Source of the DNA: Aphanomyces cochlioides
Lineage: Eukaryota > Oomycota > Saprolegniomycetes > Saprolegniales > Verrucalvaceae
Direction of reading: 5' to 3'
Length of the DNA stretch: 64,000 nt
Assembly (NCBI GenBank): GCA_019828595.1
Contig: JAHQRK010000031.1
Span: 682,001 to 746,000 of the forward strand
Shown: positions 7,961-18,488 of the stretch, in pieces
Layout: each line of letters starts with the position of its first letter
Numbering within the stretch: the first letter of the stretch is position 1
Notes under the pieces: generated by a model
Seen by the model: only the letters and a program-made list of their open reading frames with translations
The model's database searches: none
Told to the model about the DNA's origin: nothing
Position numbers and translations under genes: made by a program

Positions 7961-9796
7961 TCATTCCATGTAATTGCCGAGCTTGTTAAAGAAATCATCG
8001 TCCACGTAAGCAACACGCAACGGAATTGGAGTAACTGGATTCGCCGGACGCAGTCGAAACTCGTCACAGATTGCCTTGTTTGGCACCACCGCAAAGTAGG
8101 TAATAATGCTGTTGGGCGGAAAGCATTTAGATATTGTCTGGAGGTATCCAGTATCGATGGAATGCGTTTTCGACCTTGTCAGTTGCAACAACAAATATTC
8201 ACCACCAACCTTTGCAATCGAATCTATTGTCTTGAGAGAACGGCTTTCTGGATACCAATAATCCAAATCACTTGGCCACGCTTCCATCACATTTTCGAAT
8301 TCTGCTTGGTCTCTTCCTTTGAGCAAATGCTTGTCACTTGTGAACGTCACGACGGAATACTCGTGTGCCTTGGTGCTGTCGTACTCTCGTACCTTGAGTT
8401 GGATGGATTTTTTCTCCCTCGCCATTGCGTGGAAACAATTCTCAAATGCAATCCCAAACAAGCCAAAGTCGTTTATCATGTACGCCTTGTGACATAGGTC
8501 CTTGTAATACTCCAGTGTTACACGTTCACCAAGCTTCCTCAACGCAAATCCAGAGCAGATGACATACGACCATTTGCCAGGATGATGGTAATTTTTCAAA
8601 TCAGACGTGTCAAGAAGAGTCGCCATTCGAATCTGATCGATTTGTTTGTCGGAATTGGTACCATATTGCGTGTTCAACAACTCAGCAGAGGCAATATCCA
8701 CATTTCGAAAGGCCTCCTCCGCTGCAATCTCGGCGCCCATTTCGGACAGCAAAAACAATCGTAAACTTCCCCCTGAAAAATAGTATTTCTTCTCCATCGA
8801 CTCGTCATCCCAAGTGTGATGTTTTCCCACCAGTTTCAAATCTGAAAGGGACCAAAACGGAACAAGACAGAGATCAAGAACTCCTGCGTCGTCTTGCTTT
8901 TTTTTAAATTGGGCAGAGGTTGCTAGTACTGAAAACTCCGTGAGAACTCCCAAGTGTTTTTTGAGAAATTTTTGAAGGAAACCATCCAGACACAATTCAC
9001 AATTTGGAAAACTTCTGATGCATTGCTGCACTTTTTGTGCAATTTCATAATCATTCATTCCTTCCAACTTCCAATTGTCCAAGAGATTCTGCCCATTCAA
9101 AAAGATCATAGACAAGCCTTTCCCTTTGACATAGCGAACCAGCAGTACACATTTTTTTCCTTCAATCGCCATCCAGAACGAGTACAACACCAAAAGCAAA
9201 CTTTTTCCAACACCAGGCGAGCCCACTAAGACAATTTGATTTGTTCGGGCCTTGAGTATATTGAACACATCGATTGATTCTTTGCGAACAAAATAGTCTG
9301 CAGGAAAGTCTGTCACCTTCATAATTTCTTGAGTATCAATCCAAACGTTCTTCTCACAACTTCCAGGATCGACGGCTTGAATACCTTTCAGAGAAAAAAA
9401 CACCCTGCCATCCTGACGTTGTTTCTTGTTTGGTTGAGAATCACCTTGACGTTCAGGTACGACCACCAAGATATGAAGTTGGTCTTGACCAGGGGGGGAC
9501 GTCAATGCCTTAGCAAGTGTAGAAAACGGATTCATTTTGTTTGCTTCGACCAAGTATTCCTGTATTTCATCGGGTGTCTCGCCCTTCATCAACCGTTCAA
9601 CAAGCGGACTCGTCGATTCTAACCACGCATTATCCTTCAACGCCAAGTAGAGCTGTATCATATCTGCGTCGCAATGGATTGAATATGACTTTTCTTCCTT
9701 GATCTTTTTCTTGAGATCGCCCACAGTCTCATTAGCAGCAATGTGCACAGGGAAAGGTGTTCTCTCCCCGACGACAAGACAGAACAAAGTCAGCAT
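7961..9796 (-). CDS. Crinkler effector, NTPase-REase type, copy 2
   Basis: 611 residues, intact. Domain order is as in the copy at 3365 (LYLALK header, HILVVVP hinge, GSPGVGKS Walker A, LCLDG Walker B, LLLQLTRS REase core). The body is nearly identical to copy 1, but the header is another version (ERTPFPVHIAANETVG, then EEKSYSIHCDADMIQ), so header and body have separate histories. Small changes in the NTPase (TEF...QFKKK against MQF...QYETK) are shared with copy 3, which groups copies 2 and 3. Poly-C run G7 at 9492-9498: open frame. The standard CRN 5' region precedes it at 9797-9882. Confidence 0.85.
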   Translation of the reverse strand: MLTLFCLVVGERTPFPVHIAANETVGDLKKKIKEEKSYSIHCDADMIQLYLALKDNAWLESTSPLVERLMKGETPDEIQEYLVEANKMNPFSTLAKALTSPPGQDQLHILVVVPERQGDSQPNKKQRQDGRVFFSLKGIQAVDPGSCEKNVWIDTQEIMKVTDFPADYFVRKESIDVFNILKARTNQIVLVGSPGVGKSLLLVLYSFWMAIEGKKCVLLVRYVKGKGLSMIFLNGQNLLDNWKLEGMNDYEIAQKVQQCIRSFPNCELCLDGFLQKFLKKHLGVLTEFSVLATSAQFKKKQDDAGVLDLCLVPFWSLSDLKLVGKHHTWDDESMEKKYYFSGGSLRLFLLSEMGAEIAAEEAFRNVDIASAELLNTQYGTNSDKQIDQIRMATLLDTSDLKNYHHPGKWSYVICSGFALRKLGERVTLEYYKDLCHKAYMINDFGLFGIAFENCFHAMAREKKSIQLKVREYDSTKAHEYSVVTFTSDKHLLKGRDQAEFENVMEAWPSDLDYWYPESRSLKTIDSIAKVGGEYLLLQLTRSKTHSIDTGYLQTISKCFPPNSIITYFAVVPNKAICDEFRLRPANPVTPIPLRVAYVDDDFFNKLGNYME

Positions 9797-9882
9797 ATTT
9801 GGAAATGAACATCAGTTGGAAACTTACTTTGAAATTTAGTAAACCTGCACAATAGAATACTGTAAAAACTTATATGAAGCAG

Positions 9883-10128
9883 CATTAACCAGTACCGTTG
9901 AAATTCTTCCACACTTTGTCCAAGATGGTCAATAAATGTCTGCATCGCGCCATGACTACGATGCAGTTACGAGAGTTGTGGTCGCAATAATGGAACGCCA
10001 GTTCCAGAAGAGACGCCGCTTGCACATCGCAGCCAGTGACAGCGCGAATGCGTGATCGACGATGGCAAAGTCTGTTTGACCAATAGATCTCAATAAAATA
10101 AATACATACATTCGGAATCAGTCGTATC
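9883..10128. other. Unassigned sequence upstream of GH81
   Basis: A 110-aa open frame exists on the minus strand (9885-10217), but it overlaps the GH81 N-terminus and has no similarity I recognise. The plus strand ends with CTGGTAAGT (about 10130), which could be the donor of a GH81 5' intron. Confidence 0.3.
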
Positions 10129-12561
10129 TTGACTGGTAAGTCCATTATCCATCCAACTTGCCAGCAACGCCAGACAAGTGCCGCAGATCCGCCCGATCCA
10201 AGCCTCTTCAAGCGCACGGATGCTTTGAAAGAGTATATTCATCCATCAAATGTGTCGTCTTCAGCAGCGTCCATGGCCAAATGTGTCGTCTTCAGCAGCG
10301 TCCATGGCCATCCCGACGAATAAGTGGTGGGGAAATCTCTTGTCGTGCAATGGAACCGGCAACCTTGATCCCGTCTACCCCAGCCCGTATGCAGTGTTCG
10401 TCGACAAATTGGCCGGAAATATTGCTTGTAGTTATCTCTACGAGTCCATGCATCGAGGCCCGAAGAATGCCAATGGCGCGACGAGTTATTTCTACTTTCC
10501 ACGAGCGTCCAACTTGATTTTTACCCACGATGATCGTCACGCCGTCCAATTTGAAGTGGAAAAATGGGACGATTTGACAGTTCAGATTGCTCTGAAAAAC
10601 AACGACAAGCATCTCCGCTCAGTTATGGCTCTCGGCCAAGCGTTCATGACAATCGAGCATGTGACTTTGCCAGTGTGTGTTTCATCCGAGCACGGAATTG
10701 CCACCGTGGATGGAAAACCAGTCGATGTATTGGAATCGACTCGAGGAACATGTTTTCATTCAAAAACCGGCCAATTTGTCTTGGGATTGCACAATGGGCA
10801 GACATGGCTCGTGAGCTGGAGTAGTTCTACAGCCGTAGATTTGCAATTCACCTACGATAAAGCCAGCAAGACACTCCGTTCGTCAACGCCATTTTCGGGA
10901 ATCGTTCAAGCCGCTGTGGTGACGTCCAAGGAGACGTTGACGACACTCCAACAATTTACCGGTATGAATTTCCCTCCTAATAACCTTGTGGATCATTTTC
11001 CTTCTGTAGGTCGCTATATAGAAGGCGGTATGGTAGAAGTGAATGGCATTCATGGATTTAAATACGTTTGGAAGGTCAAGCAAATAGTCGAGCCGAATCA
11101 GCCCGTGTTACATTTCGCCATGGAACATCACAAGTCGATTTTGACATTTGCATCACAAATCGTCCATTTGTCCTTGCATTCACACACGAGAGGGCTCATG
11201 CAAGCGTACACGATCGACGGTCCAAACTATGAATGGCAATTTTGCTTTCCCGATGAAGAAGAAACAAAACTTGCGCAGTGTGCACAATTTGATGCACCGC
11301 GGGATCCAAGTCCTGATGATTTGACAATGTTTCGTGTACGCGAGATTTTGCACGACGAAATTTACGGTGGATGGAAAATGCCACTCAGTTACTATTTCAA
11401 AGGCAAAGCACTTCAGAAACATGCCACGATGTGTTTATTAGCAGCGAAGTTCGCGTCGATCGACAAGACTCCTGCTGCAGCTGAACTCGCGTCCAATGCA
11501 TTGACGAAATTGAAGCAACTGTTGGATGTTGTGGCGGCCAATACTTCCACCTTCCCTTTGGTCTATGATGAAGGTATGAACGTTTTAATGGTCAGGCTTT
11601 ACAACCGTTCATAGTCTACAAGGGAATTGTTTCCAGTGAAGGATTCGCAAAGCACGACATTAATGTCGAATTCAGTACGGTATGCGGAGCATGTTCCATC
11701 TTGATTTGTGCGCCTAGGAAATGCTGTATATAATGATCACTACTACCATTATGGCTATTTCATTACAGGTACAGATTGAAATGTTCAGCTCGTTTAAATT
11801 TTCATTGAAATAGCCGTGGCAATTGCGTACCATTTAGACCCATCGTATATACAAACCAATCCGACATTGTTTCAGTGGACTTCGACATTAATCCGAGACG
11901 TACTGAATGCGTCCTTGGATGATGTCTCCTTTCCTCGATTTCGACATTTTGATTAGTTTTATGGTCATTCGTATTCTCATGGCGTGACGTGCATGGTGAA
12001 TGGCAAAGACGAAGAGAGCACGTCGGAAGAAATTAATTGTCTCTACGGTGTAAATTTATGGACTCAAGTTACTCAAAATGCAGCGTATGAGATATCCACC
12101 GGCTATTTCCCTACTGAATTGCTTGTAGGTTGTTGGAATTGAGTCATGTCATGCTCAAATTAGCAGCGCTGTCGCATCGGACGTATTTTTTGCTCTCGTC
12201 GTCAAATGTGGCGCATCCACCAGATTTCATTCCAAACAAAGTATCTGGCATTCTCTTTGATAACAAGTCCGACTATGCGACTTGGTTCAGTCCGAATCGT
12301 GAATGTATTCATGGCATTCAAATGCTTCCCGTCTCGCCAATTCTCGAATACTCGCGTCCAATCTCGTTTATCCGTGAAGAATGGGACGCAATCTTGTCGA
12401 AATTGAAATTGGAGCCAACGAATGCGTGGGTATCTCTACTCCAATGCAACTACAGCTCGCTGTCTCCAAAAGAAGCGTGCCAGCAGCTTCAAAATTGTGC
12501 AATGGACGATGGCCTCAGTCGAGCTTACGCTTTGTATTACGCGATGACTCGCCCGATTTAA
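10129..12561 (+). pseudogene. GH81 endo-1,3-beta-glucanase gene, two disabling lesions
   Basis: GH81 enzymes cut beta-1,3-glucan, the main oomycete wall polymer. Diagnostic segments in order: PTNKWWGNLL and PYAVF; KGIVSSEGF; NDHYYHYGY; FYGHSYSHG; DEESTSEE with the family's catalytic Glu pair; NKVSGILFDNKSDYATWF and ECIHGIQMLP. Four introns join in phase: 11574-11614, 11675-11717, 11769-11813 and 12085-12128. Lesions: a 31-bp tandem duplication (10249-10310) shifts the frame just before PTNKWW, and TAG at 11954-11956 replaces the Trp expected before FYGHS. Everything else is open, so decay is recent. An ORF from 10250 past the duplication is open but lacks the natural N-terminus. Relics of the same gene lie beside several CRNs. 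Confidence 0.85.
10249..10310 (+). repeat. 31-bp perfect tandem duplication in GH81
   Basis: The unit starting AAATGTGTCGTCTTCAGCAG occurs twice head to tail. Thirty-one is not a multiple of three, so the second unit throws the N-terminus out of frame with the glucanase body. Confidence 0.9.
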
Positions 12562-12818
12562 ATTTTTGGGAAGCTCATGAGACAACGGTATGATGCCCTC
12601 TAATCCCCTGCTAAATCCTTGTAGCAACCATTTTGTTTGTATTTCTTTGCGCAAGCGATTTCACGAAAGTCTATATTTTTATCCACTTTATCCCTCGAAT
12701 CACTTTCGTAAGTAGTAATTGGATTAACAAGTTTTGAATTCTTTTGAGTCGCTTGCACATCACAATGACGAGAAAATAAGTCCATCGTCTAAAAAAGAGC
12801 TCATTATTAGCGTTCGAT
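12562..12818. other. Intergenic, convergent gene ends
   Basis: Lies between the GH81 stop (plus) and the DHCR24 stop (minus). AT-rich; no gene seen. Confidence 0.4.
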
Positions 12819-12962
12819 TTATATGCAAAACGTTTGGCAAAACAGAAGTTTGTCAAAATGCTCTCTCACCGAGCGCAAAGCCTTGCCAAATACATGAGGA
12901 AATGCGCTATCGCAGCCATATTTCGTACGTATTTCATTGTGCAACGCATGGTCAAACAGACA
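12819..12962 (-). pseudogene. DHCR24-like sterol reductase, C-terminal exon
   Basis: Minus-strand reading gives KYGCDSAFPHVFGKALRSVREHFDK and then a stop, matching the C-terminal end of delta-24 sterol reductase (DHCR24/seladin-1, an FAD-dependent enzyme of sterol synthesis). This copy keeps the RSVREHFDK tail in frame; most other copies in the window lost a few bases there. No upstream DHCR24 exons are joined to it here, so it is a fragment. Confidence 0.65.
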
Positions 12963-13182
12963 TTCATCATATAGATGCAATGTTGGACAATGTCTCTTTG
13001 TATTTCCTGCGGCAGTACGACCACAACAAGGGCGATAAGCATCGATTGGCCGCCTTCTCCAAGGCGATTCATGGCCTTAAACTTGCTCGACACGCCCTTT
13101 TTTCTTTCTTGGAGCGGAATTTGAGTTGGAAAGTTGTGCCAATATTCGAAGCATATCCAGACACCAATACTATTGAATGACA
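12963..13182 (+). pseudogene. Coding relic of unknown gene (possibly DNA polymerase beta-type helical domain)
   Basis: An open stretch reading YDHNKGDKHRLAAFSKAIHGLK. The equivalent sequence at 24786-24998 differs by substitutions while keeping this segment alignable (YHDKRNKHRWVAFSSAIRGFK), so it was once coding. The pattern 'NKGDKHRLAAFSKAI' resembles the N-terminal helical domain of family X DNA polymerases, but I cannot prove this. 13183-13493 shows no recognisable gene. Confidence 0.35.
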
Positions 13183-13493
13183 GCCTTTTTAGTCTGATGC
13201 TCGATTCGTTGCCACGAGTTTGCCATTTTTTCCAGGTCTCATTGACTGTGAAGCAAACTGCAGTTTGTCTTTCATCACCGTTTGTTCAAGTCGGACTCTG
13301 TCGTGGACACTCGTTCAGTCGACGATCGGCGATGCTCCAGTTTAAAAGAGGGAATGCTTGACACCAGGCGATTCGCACCGCTCTATCCATCCTCGGCGAC
13401 TGCGTTGTCAGGGTACCAAGCCTGCAAAATCTACAGCGTTTTGAGATGTTACCTGGGTGAAACGTGTCATCGCAAACAACGTCATCGATCTTG

Positions 13494-14537
13494 TTATTTC
13501 CCTTCTTTACTGGCCATGAGCTGGCGAGCTACTATGAAAATAGACACGAGGGACATCAATTGCAGCGTCTCGGACGTTCCAGTTGCCAGTCGGTGTTCCA
13601 AATGTGCCAGTTGGTCGTAAATGTACATGCGAGCTGCTGGTGGAAGCTCGAGCTCGTTGGTTTTGTTGTACACTTGGTCCAATAAATCCATCGTGGCATA
13701 TCCTTTCAGTTTTTGCAGCTCCAAGCATTGACGTACGCAATCTTCAAAGCTTTCCGTCCACAGCCAGTTGCACATGGCGGTGATATCTGCAGGAAGCGGA
13801 TTCCCAGTGCATAAGTAGACCTAGGAACCGCATAAAATCGTGCAAAAATCCGAAGGTATTACGTTTGCTTCGTTGACTACCTCATGGGCCATGTTGGTGG
13901 CTTGCAAAATATTCAAAATACGACGCATATCGCCGCCGCCTAATCGCAAGACGGCTTGGAACCCATCGGGCGTCATATTGACACTATTGGCAATGTGTAA
14001 AGCTCATGCAAACGTCGTAGGTCGACTTACTTTTCAGCCTTGGCGATGTGTTCTACACGGTCTTTCACTTGATGCTCAGCGAGCGGCGAAAAGCGAAAAC
14101 GTGTACAGCGAGATTGCAACGCGGGTATAATCTTGCTCACGTAGTTGCATATCAAGCAGAAACGAGCGTTCTTCGTGTACTTTTCAATAACTACGACACG
14201 GACATCAGCACGCCGACCCGATCCTGGAGCTTACCTCGACGCAGCGCAAATTGCGCATCGTTTGTCATGGCATCAGCCTCATCGAGAATTATCAGCTTGA
14301 TACCAAACGAGAACAATTTTTTCGTTCCCGCAAACTCCTTGATTTGATCGCGGACGACGTTGATCCCACGATCGTCGGATGCGTTCAATTCCAACGCCAT
14401 CGACGCATAGTTGTTGCCGTACAACCGTCGTGCAGCGACTAGAATCATGGACGTTTTTCCAGTCCCAGGAGGTCCGTAGAAGAGGAAGTGAGGCAGCTTT
14501 TGAGCATCGACGAGACGATTCAGTGTCGAGACAATGT
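13494..14537 (-). pseudogene. RFC5: RFC5-like clamp-loader subunit gene missing its 5' end
   Basis: Four exons join in phase: 14235-14537, 14031-14190, 13863-13983 and 13494-13820. The introns are 42-47 nt with GT and AG ends. The product has the AAA+ clamp-loader features: [10 protein letters not shown] (Walker A), [10 protein letters not shown] (Walker B), NYVSKIIPALQSRC (the SRC/Arg-finger motif), RLGGGDMRRILN (sensor 2) and the RFC5 collar ending GTSETLQLMSL. RFC loads PCNA in the nucleus. Only the first exon (the WVEKYRP region) is missing: upstream lies an acceptor, about 100 bases and then the stop of a CRN on the same strand. All visible exons are undamaged. Either the CRN replaced the first exon and promoter, or the first exon is outside this locus. 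I call it a 5'-truncated gene. Confidence 0.8.
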
Positions 14538-14645
14538 CTGCACGTCAGGCTCTCAGACGTAGTAAGAAAACATGAAAGTATGAGTCGAGTCGTAAATAAA
14601 TCTGAATAAGATTACTGGGAATGTACGCATTAAGAAGATAAAGAA

Positions 14646-16481
14646 TCATTCCATATAATTGCCGAGCTTGTTAAAGAAATCATCGTCCACGTAAGCAACA
14701 CGCAACGGAATTGGAGTAACTGGATTCGCCGGACGCAGTCGAAACTCGTCACAGATTGCCTTGTTTGGCACCACCGCAAAGTAGGTAATAATGCTGTTGG
14801 GCGGAAAGCATTTAGATATTGTCTGGAGGTATCCAGTATCGATGGAATGCGTTTTCGACCTTGTCAGTTGCAACAACAAATATTCACCACCAATCTTTGC
14901 AATCGAATCTATTGTCTTGAGAGAACGGCTTTCTGGATACCAATAATCCAAATCACTTGGCCACGCTTCCATCACATTTTCGAATTCTGCTTGGTCTCTT
15001 CCTTTGAGCAAATGCTTGTCACTTGTGAACGTCACGACGGAATACTCGTGTGCCTTGGTGCTGTCGTACTCTCGTACCTTGAGTTGGATGGATTTTTTCT
15101 CCCTCGCCATTGAGTGGAAACAATTCTCAAATGCAATCCCAAACAAGCCAAAGTCGTTTATCATGTACGCCTTGTGACATAGGTCCTTGTAATACTCCAG
15201 TGTTACACGTTCACCAAGCTTCCTCAACGCAAATCCAGAGCAGATGACATACGACCATTTGCCAGGATGATGGTAATTTTTCAAATCAGACGTGTCAAGA
15301 AGAGTCGCCATTCGAATCTGATCGATTTGTTTGTCGGAATTGGTACCATATTGCGTGTTCAACAACTCAGCAGAGGCAATATCCACATTTCGAAAGGCCT
15401 CCTCCGCTGCAATCTCGGCGCCCATTTCGGACAGCAAAAACAATCGTAAACTTCCCCCTGAAAAATAGTATTTCTTCTCCATCGACTCGTCATCCCAAGT
15501 GTGATGTTTTCCCACCAGTTTCAAATCTGAAAGGGACCAAAACGGAACAAGACAGAGATCAAGAACTCCTGCGTCGTCTTGCTTTTTTTTAAATTGGGCA
15601 GAGGTTGCTAGTACTGAAAACTCCGTGAGAACTCCTAAGTGTTTTTTGAGAAATGATTGAAGGAAACCATCCAGACACAATTCACAATTTGGAAAACTTC
15701 TGATGCATTGCTGCACTTTTTGTGCAATTTCATAATCATTCATTCCTTCCAACTTCCAATTGTCCAAGAGATTCTGCCCATTCAAAAAGATCATAGACAA
15801 GCCTTTCCCTTTGACATAGCGAACCAGCAGTACACATTTTTTTCCTTCAATCGCCATCCAGAACGAGTACAACACCAAAAGCAAACTTTTTCCAACACCA
15901 GGCGAGCCCACTAAGACAATTTGATTTGTTCGGGCCTTGAGTATATTGAACACGTCGATTGATTCTTTGCGAACAAAATAGTCTGCAGGAAAGTCTGTCA
16001 CCTTCATAATTTCTTGAGTATCAATCCAAACGTTCTTCTCACAACTTCCAGGATCGACGGCTTGAATACCTTTCAGAGAAAAAAATACCCTGCCATCCTG
16101 ACGTTGTTTCTTGTTTGGTTGAGAATCACCTTGACGTTCAGGTACGACCACCAAGATATGAAGTTGGTCTTGACCAGGGGGGGACGTCAATGCCTTAGCA
16201 AGTGTAGAAAACGGATTCATTTTGTTTGCTTCGACCAAGTATTCCTGTATTTCATCGGGTGTCTCGCCCTTCATCAACCGTTCAACAAGCGGACTCGTCG
16301 ATTCTAACCATGCATTATCCTTCAACGCCAAATAAAGCTGTATCATATTGGCGTCGCAATGGATTGTATGTGACTTTTTTTCCTTGATCATGTCCTTGAG
16401 ACCTGCCACAGTCGCTTTTATAGCAACGTCCACAGAGAAAGGTGTTCTCTCGCCGACGACAAGACAGAACAAAGTCAGCAT
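14646..16481 (-). CDS. Crinkler effector, NTPase-REase type, copy 3
   Basis: 611 residues, intact; nearly identical in its body to the copy at 7961. The header is a third version (SVDVAIKATVAGLKDMIKEK, then HTIHCDANMIQ), with LYLALK conserved. All NTPase and REase motifs are present. One His-to-Gln-type third-base region (FENCFHSMAR) differs from FENCFHAMAR in the other two. Poly-C run G7 at 16177-16183: open frame. The 5' region and 1.2 kb of R repeat upstream are the same as those of the HNH-type CRN at 39584, so two different C-terminal modules sit behind the same promoter at paralogous loci. Confidence 0.85.
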   Translation of the reverse strand: MLTLFCLVVGERTPFSVDVAIKATVAGLKDMIKEKKSHTIHCDANMIQLYLALKDNAWLESTSPLVERLMKGETPDEIQEYLVEANKMNPFSTLAKALTSPPGQDQLHILVVVPERQGDSQPNKKQRQDGRVFFSLKGIQAVDPGSCEKNVWIDTQEIMKVTDFPADYFVRKESIDVFNILKARTNQIVLVGSPGVGKSLLLVLYSFWMAIEGKKCVLLVRYVKGKGLSMIFLNGQNLLDNWKLEGMNDYEIAQKVQQCIRSFPNCELCLDGFLQSFLKKHLGVLTEFSVLATSAQFKKKQDDAGVLDLCLVPFWSLSDLKLVGKHHTWDDESMEKKYYFSGGSLRLFLLSEMGAEIAAEEAFRNVDIASAELLNTQYGTNSDKQIDQIRMATLLDTSDLKNYHHPGKWSYVICSGFALRKLGERVTLEYYKDLCHKAYMINDFGLFGIAFENCFHSMAREKKSIQLKVREYDSTKAHEYSVVTFTSDKHLLKGRDQAEFENVMEAWPSDLDYWYPESRSLKTIDSIAKIGGEYLLLQLTRSKTHSIDTGYLQTISKCFPPNSIITYFAVVPNKAICDEFRLRPANPVTPIPLRVAYVDDDFFNKLGNYME

Positions 16482-17689
16482 ATTTGGAAATGAACATCAG
16501 TTGGAAACTCACTTTGAAATTTAGTAAACCTGCACAACAGAATACTGTAAAAACTTATACGAACAATATCTCCAGGTTCCTCAGACCTTTGAAACAAACA
16601 GTGAGCACGCGATTTATTAACAGTCGTCGAAGGCATCGAGGGTATATGTGCTTGTAACTTTCGAACCCGATGACAGTTTTCCATGAAAATTTTTGTGTGT
16701 TTTGAACTTTGTCAGAGGAATATAAATTCAAAAGAAACGAACTTCTTAAAGCCGATATTCTGTGAGATATGTTACAAAGAAGGGTGAAACATAGCAAAAT
16801 AATGCTTTGATAAAAATGACCTTTTAAATTTGATAAATGTTTTGGTCATTGGTTTGATTTATTTTTGATAATGAACCTCTCACATCGAATATATAGAATA
16901 ATCACTATACCCTCAGAAGCTTGAACCGGATAGACTACGAAACTTGATACAGTCATACCTATGTTATTAACATGTAAGCAGCTTTAACCGGATAGATGAC
17001 GAAACTTGATATCACCTTCAATCATGAACCGGTTGATCAGGCGAAATTTCTTTGAAACCACTACACCCCCTGGAGCTGCAGCGTGCGCCAGAAGCATGAA
17101 CTAAATCTCATCTTGCAACTGAACTTGCCTCCAACGAATTGACGAAGTCGAAGCAACTGTGGGAGACTTTGGTATATGATTAAGGTGAGGATTCGATCTT
17201 GCTCGCATAATGTTATATTGTTGTATTGTTATTTACACTCTAAATTGTGACTGGGGTGAAAAATGTATCTATTTTTCCAAATCTATTTGAAATCTATAGC
17301 CAATCAGAATCAAGTATTTGCCTTCTTGACAAAAACACACGCAAAACACACATTCAAAACATTACTTTATTGGGTGTACTTTCGTATTACACTTGAGCTC
17401 ACTATACCTGAATAGTATTTCAATTTTTAGTCAAAAATATTGTGAGATTCATTCTAAATAGTGAGATGTCTGGAAATGTATCGATTTTTTAATCAATTTC
17501 CGAATCTCGCAGCCAATCAGAATCGAATATTTAACTAATTCACGCAAAACACACCCTAACACACCCTAATACACATGCAATTACTTTGGCCAATATTCGG
17601 TTCAACTTGGCTTCAGTATGGTCAAATCGATTTGGAAATGTATTTGATTTTTGGTCGAAACTACAAATTTGACTGAAATTGACAATACA
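16482..17689 (-). repeat. R repeat: CRN upstream block
   Basis: Non-coding block of about 1.2 kb that reappears at 26148-26850 (first 0.7 kb), 48802-49504 (0.7 kb), and inverted at 38356-39583 and 61011-62238. It begins with the CRN 5' region. Around 16920-17010 it holds two copies of a motif containing AACCGGATAGA(C/T)(T/G)ACGAAACTTGATA, about 63 bases apart. Near 17550 are short CACACCCTAA repeats. No coding potential is seen. Confidence 0.8.
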
Positions 17690-17699
17690 AATTTCAGTG

Positions 17700-18488
17700 A
17701 AAAAGACAATACAGGTTTATTAATTTTTGAAGTGAGTTTACACAAGGACACACCTCTCCTGGACGTTGCTGCTAAAGAGACTATGGGATGTCTCAAGGAC
17801 AAGATGAAGGAAGAAATTGAGTACACTGGACGTGCAATGGATCTAGCTGGATCCCTATGTTGGCGTTGAAGGGTTATGCGTGGTTGTCTGCCGAAGACCG
17901 TGATGTGGAATGACATTCCCAAAATGCTGAAGGAAACACCGTGACGGCATCGCATGTCAATGCTGAAAGAAGGAAAGAAACCAAGAAGCTTTCCAAGTTC
18001 TTTTCTGGGGCGGGGGTGGTGAGTGCCCCTCATATTTCGACGACGACAAAATTCATGTCTTGGTGATCGTACCTGAACGTGTTGCGGTTCCTTCCGCACA
18101 TTAGCCGCGCAAGAAGAGAAAAATCCAGAAGTTGGAGAATGAATTATCAGCTCCATCTTCGTGTGCGAAGGGTCGAGGAAAAACCAGTTGGATGTGTTGC
18201 CTCAAACAGTTTGATGGACAGATTGAATGCCATCGTCTTCCAACCTCCAAAGAGAGAGATCTCCTTCCGCTTGTGCTTCTTCATGAAGTCTTTGCAACGT
18301 TTGAAAGCAATTGCAAAACTATTGATTTTGGCAAACCAGATTGTGATTTTTTCGTCGAGTTTTGCAATGCCATGTCCGATGGATATGAAGTCGAAGTGCC
18401 ACTTGCAGAGACGGCAGGAAACTGCTGGAAAGCTATTTGCCGTATGTCGATGCAAACTACGGGTTTATCCATCGACGAGATGTTTTAG
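17700..18488 (+). pseudogene. CRN pseudogene fused to DHCR24, copy 1
   Basis: Header remnant (EVSLHKDTPLLDVAAKETM, KDKMKEE), the longer linker (AWLSAEDRDVE, KKLSKFF), the hinge HVLVIVPERV in shifted frames, then one open frame (18132-18488): QFDGQIECHRLPTS, LLPLVLLHEVFATFESN, FGKPDCDFFVEF. The last part corresponds to the pre-kinase segment of the kinase-type CRNs, and here the T-run is T6, keeping FFVEF in frame. Several stops and frameshifts. The sequence runs directly into DHCR24 at 18489 with no gap. Homologous copies (minus strand) lie at 35867-36640 and 58521-59294. Confidence 0.75.

Noticed and set aside
9885..10217. 110-aa minus ORF as a gene
   Set aside because: No similarity, overlaps the GH81 N-terminus, no conserved start context.
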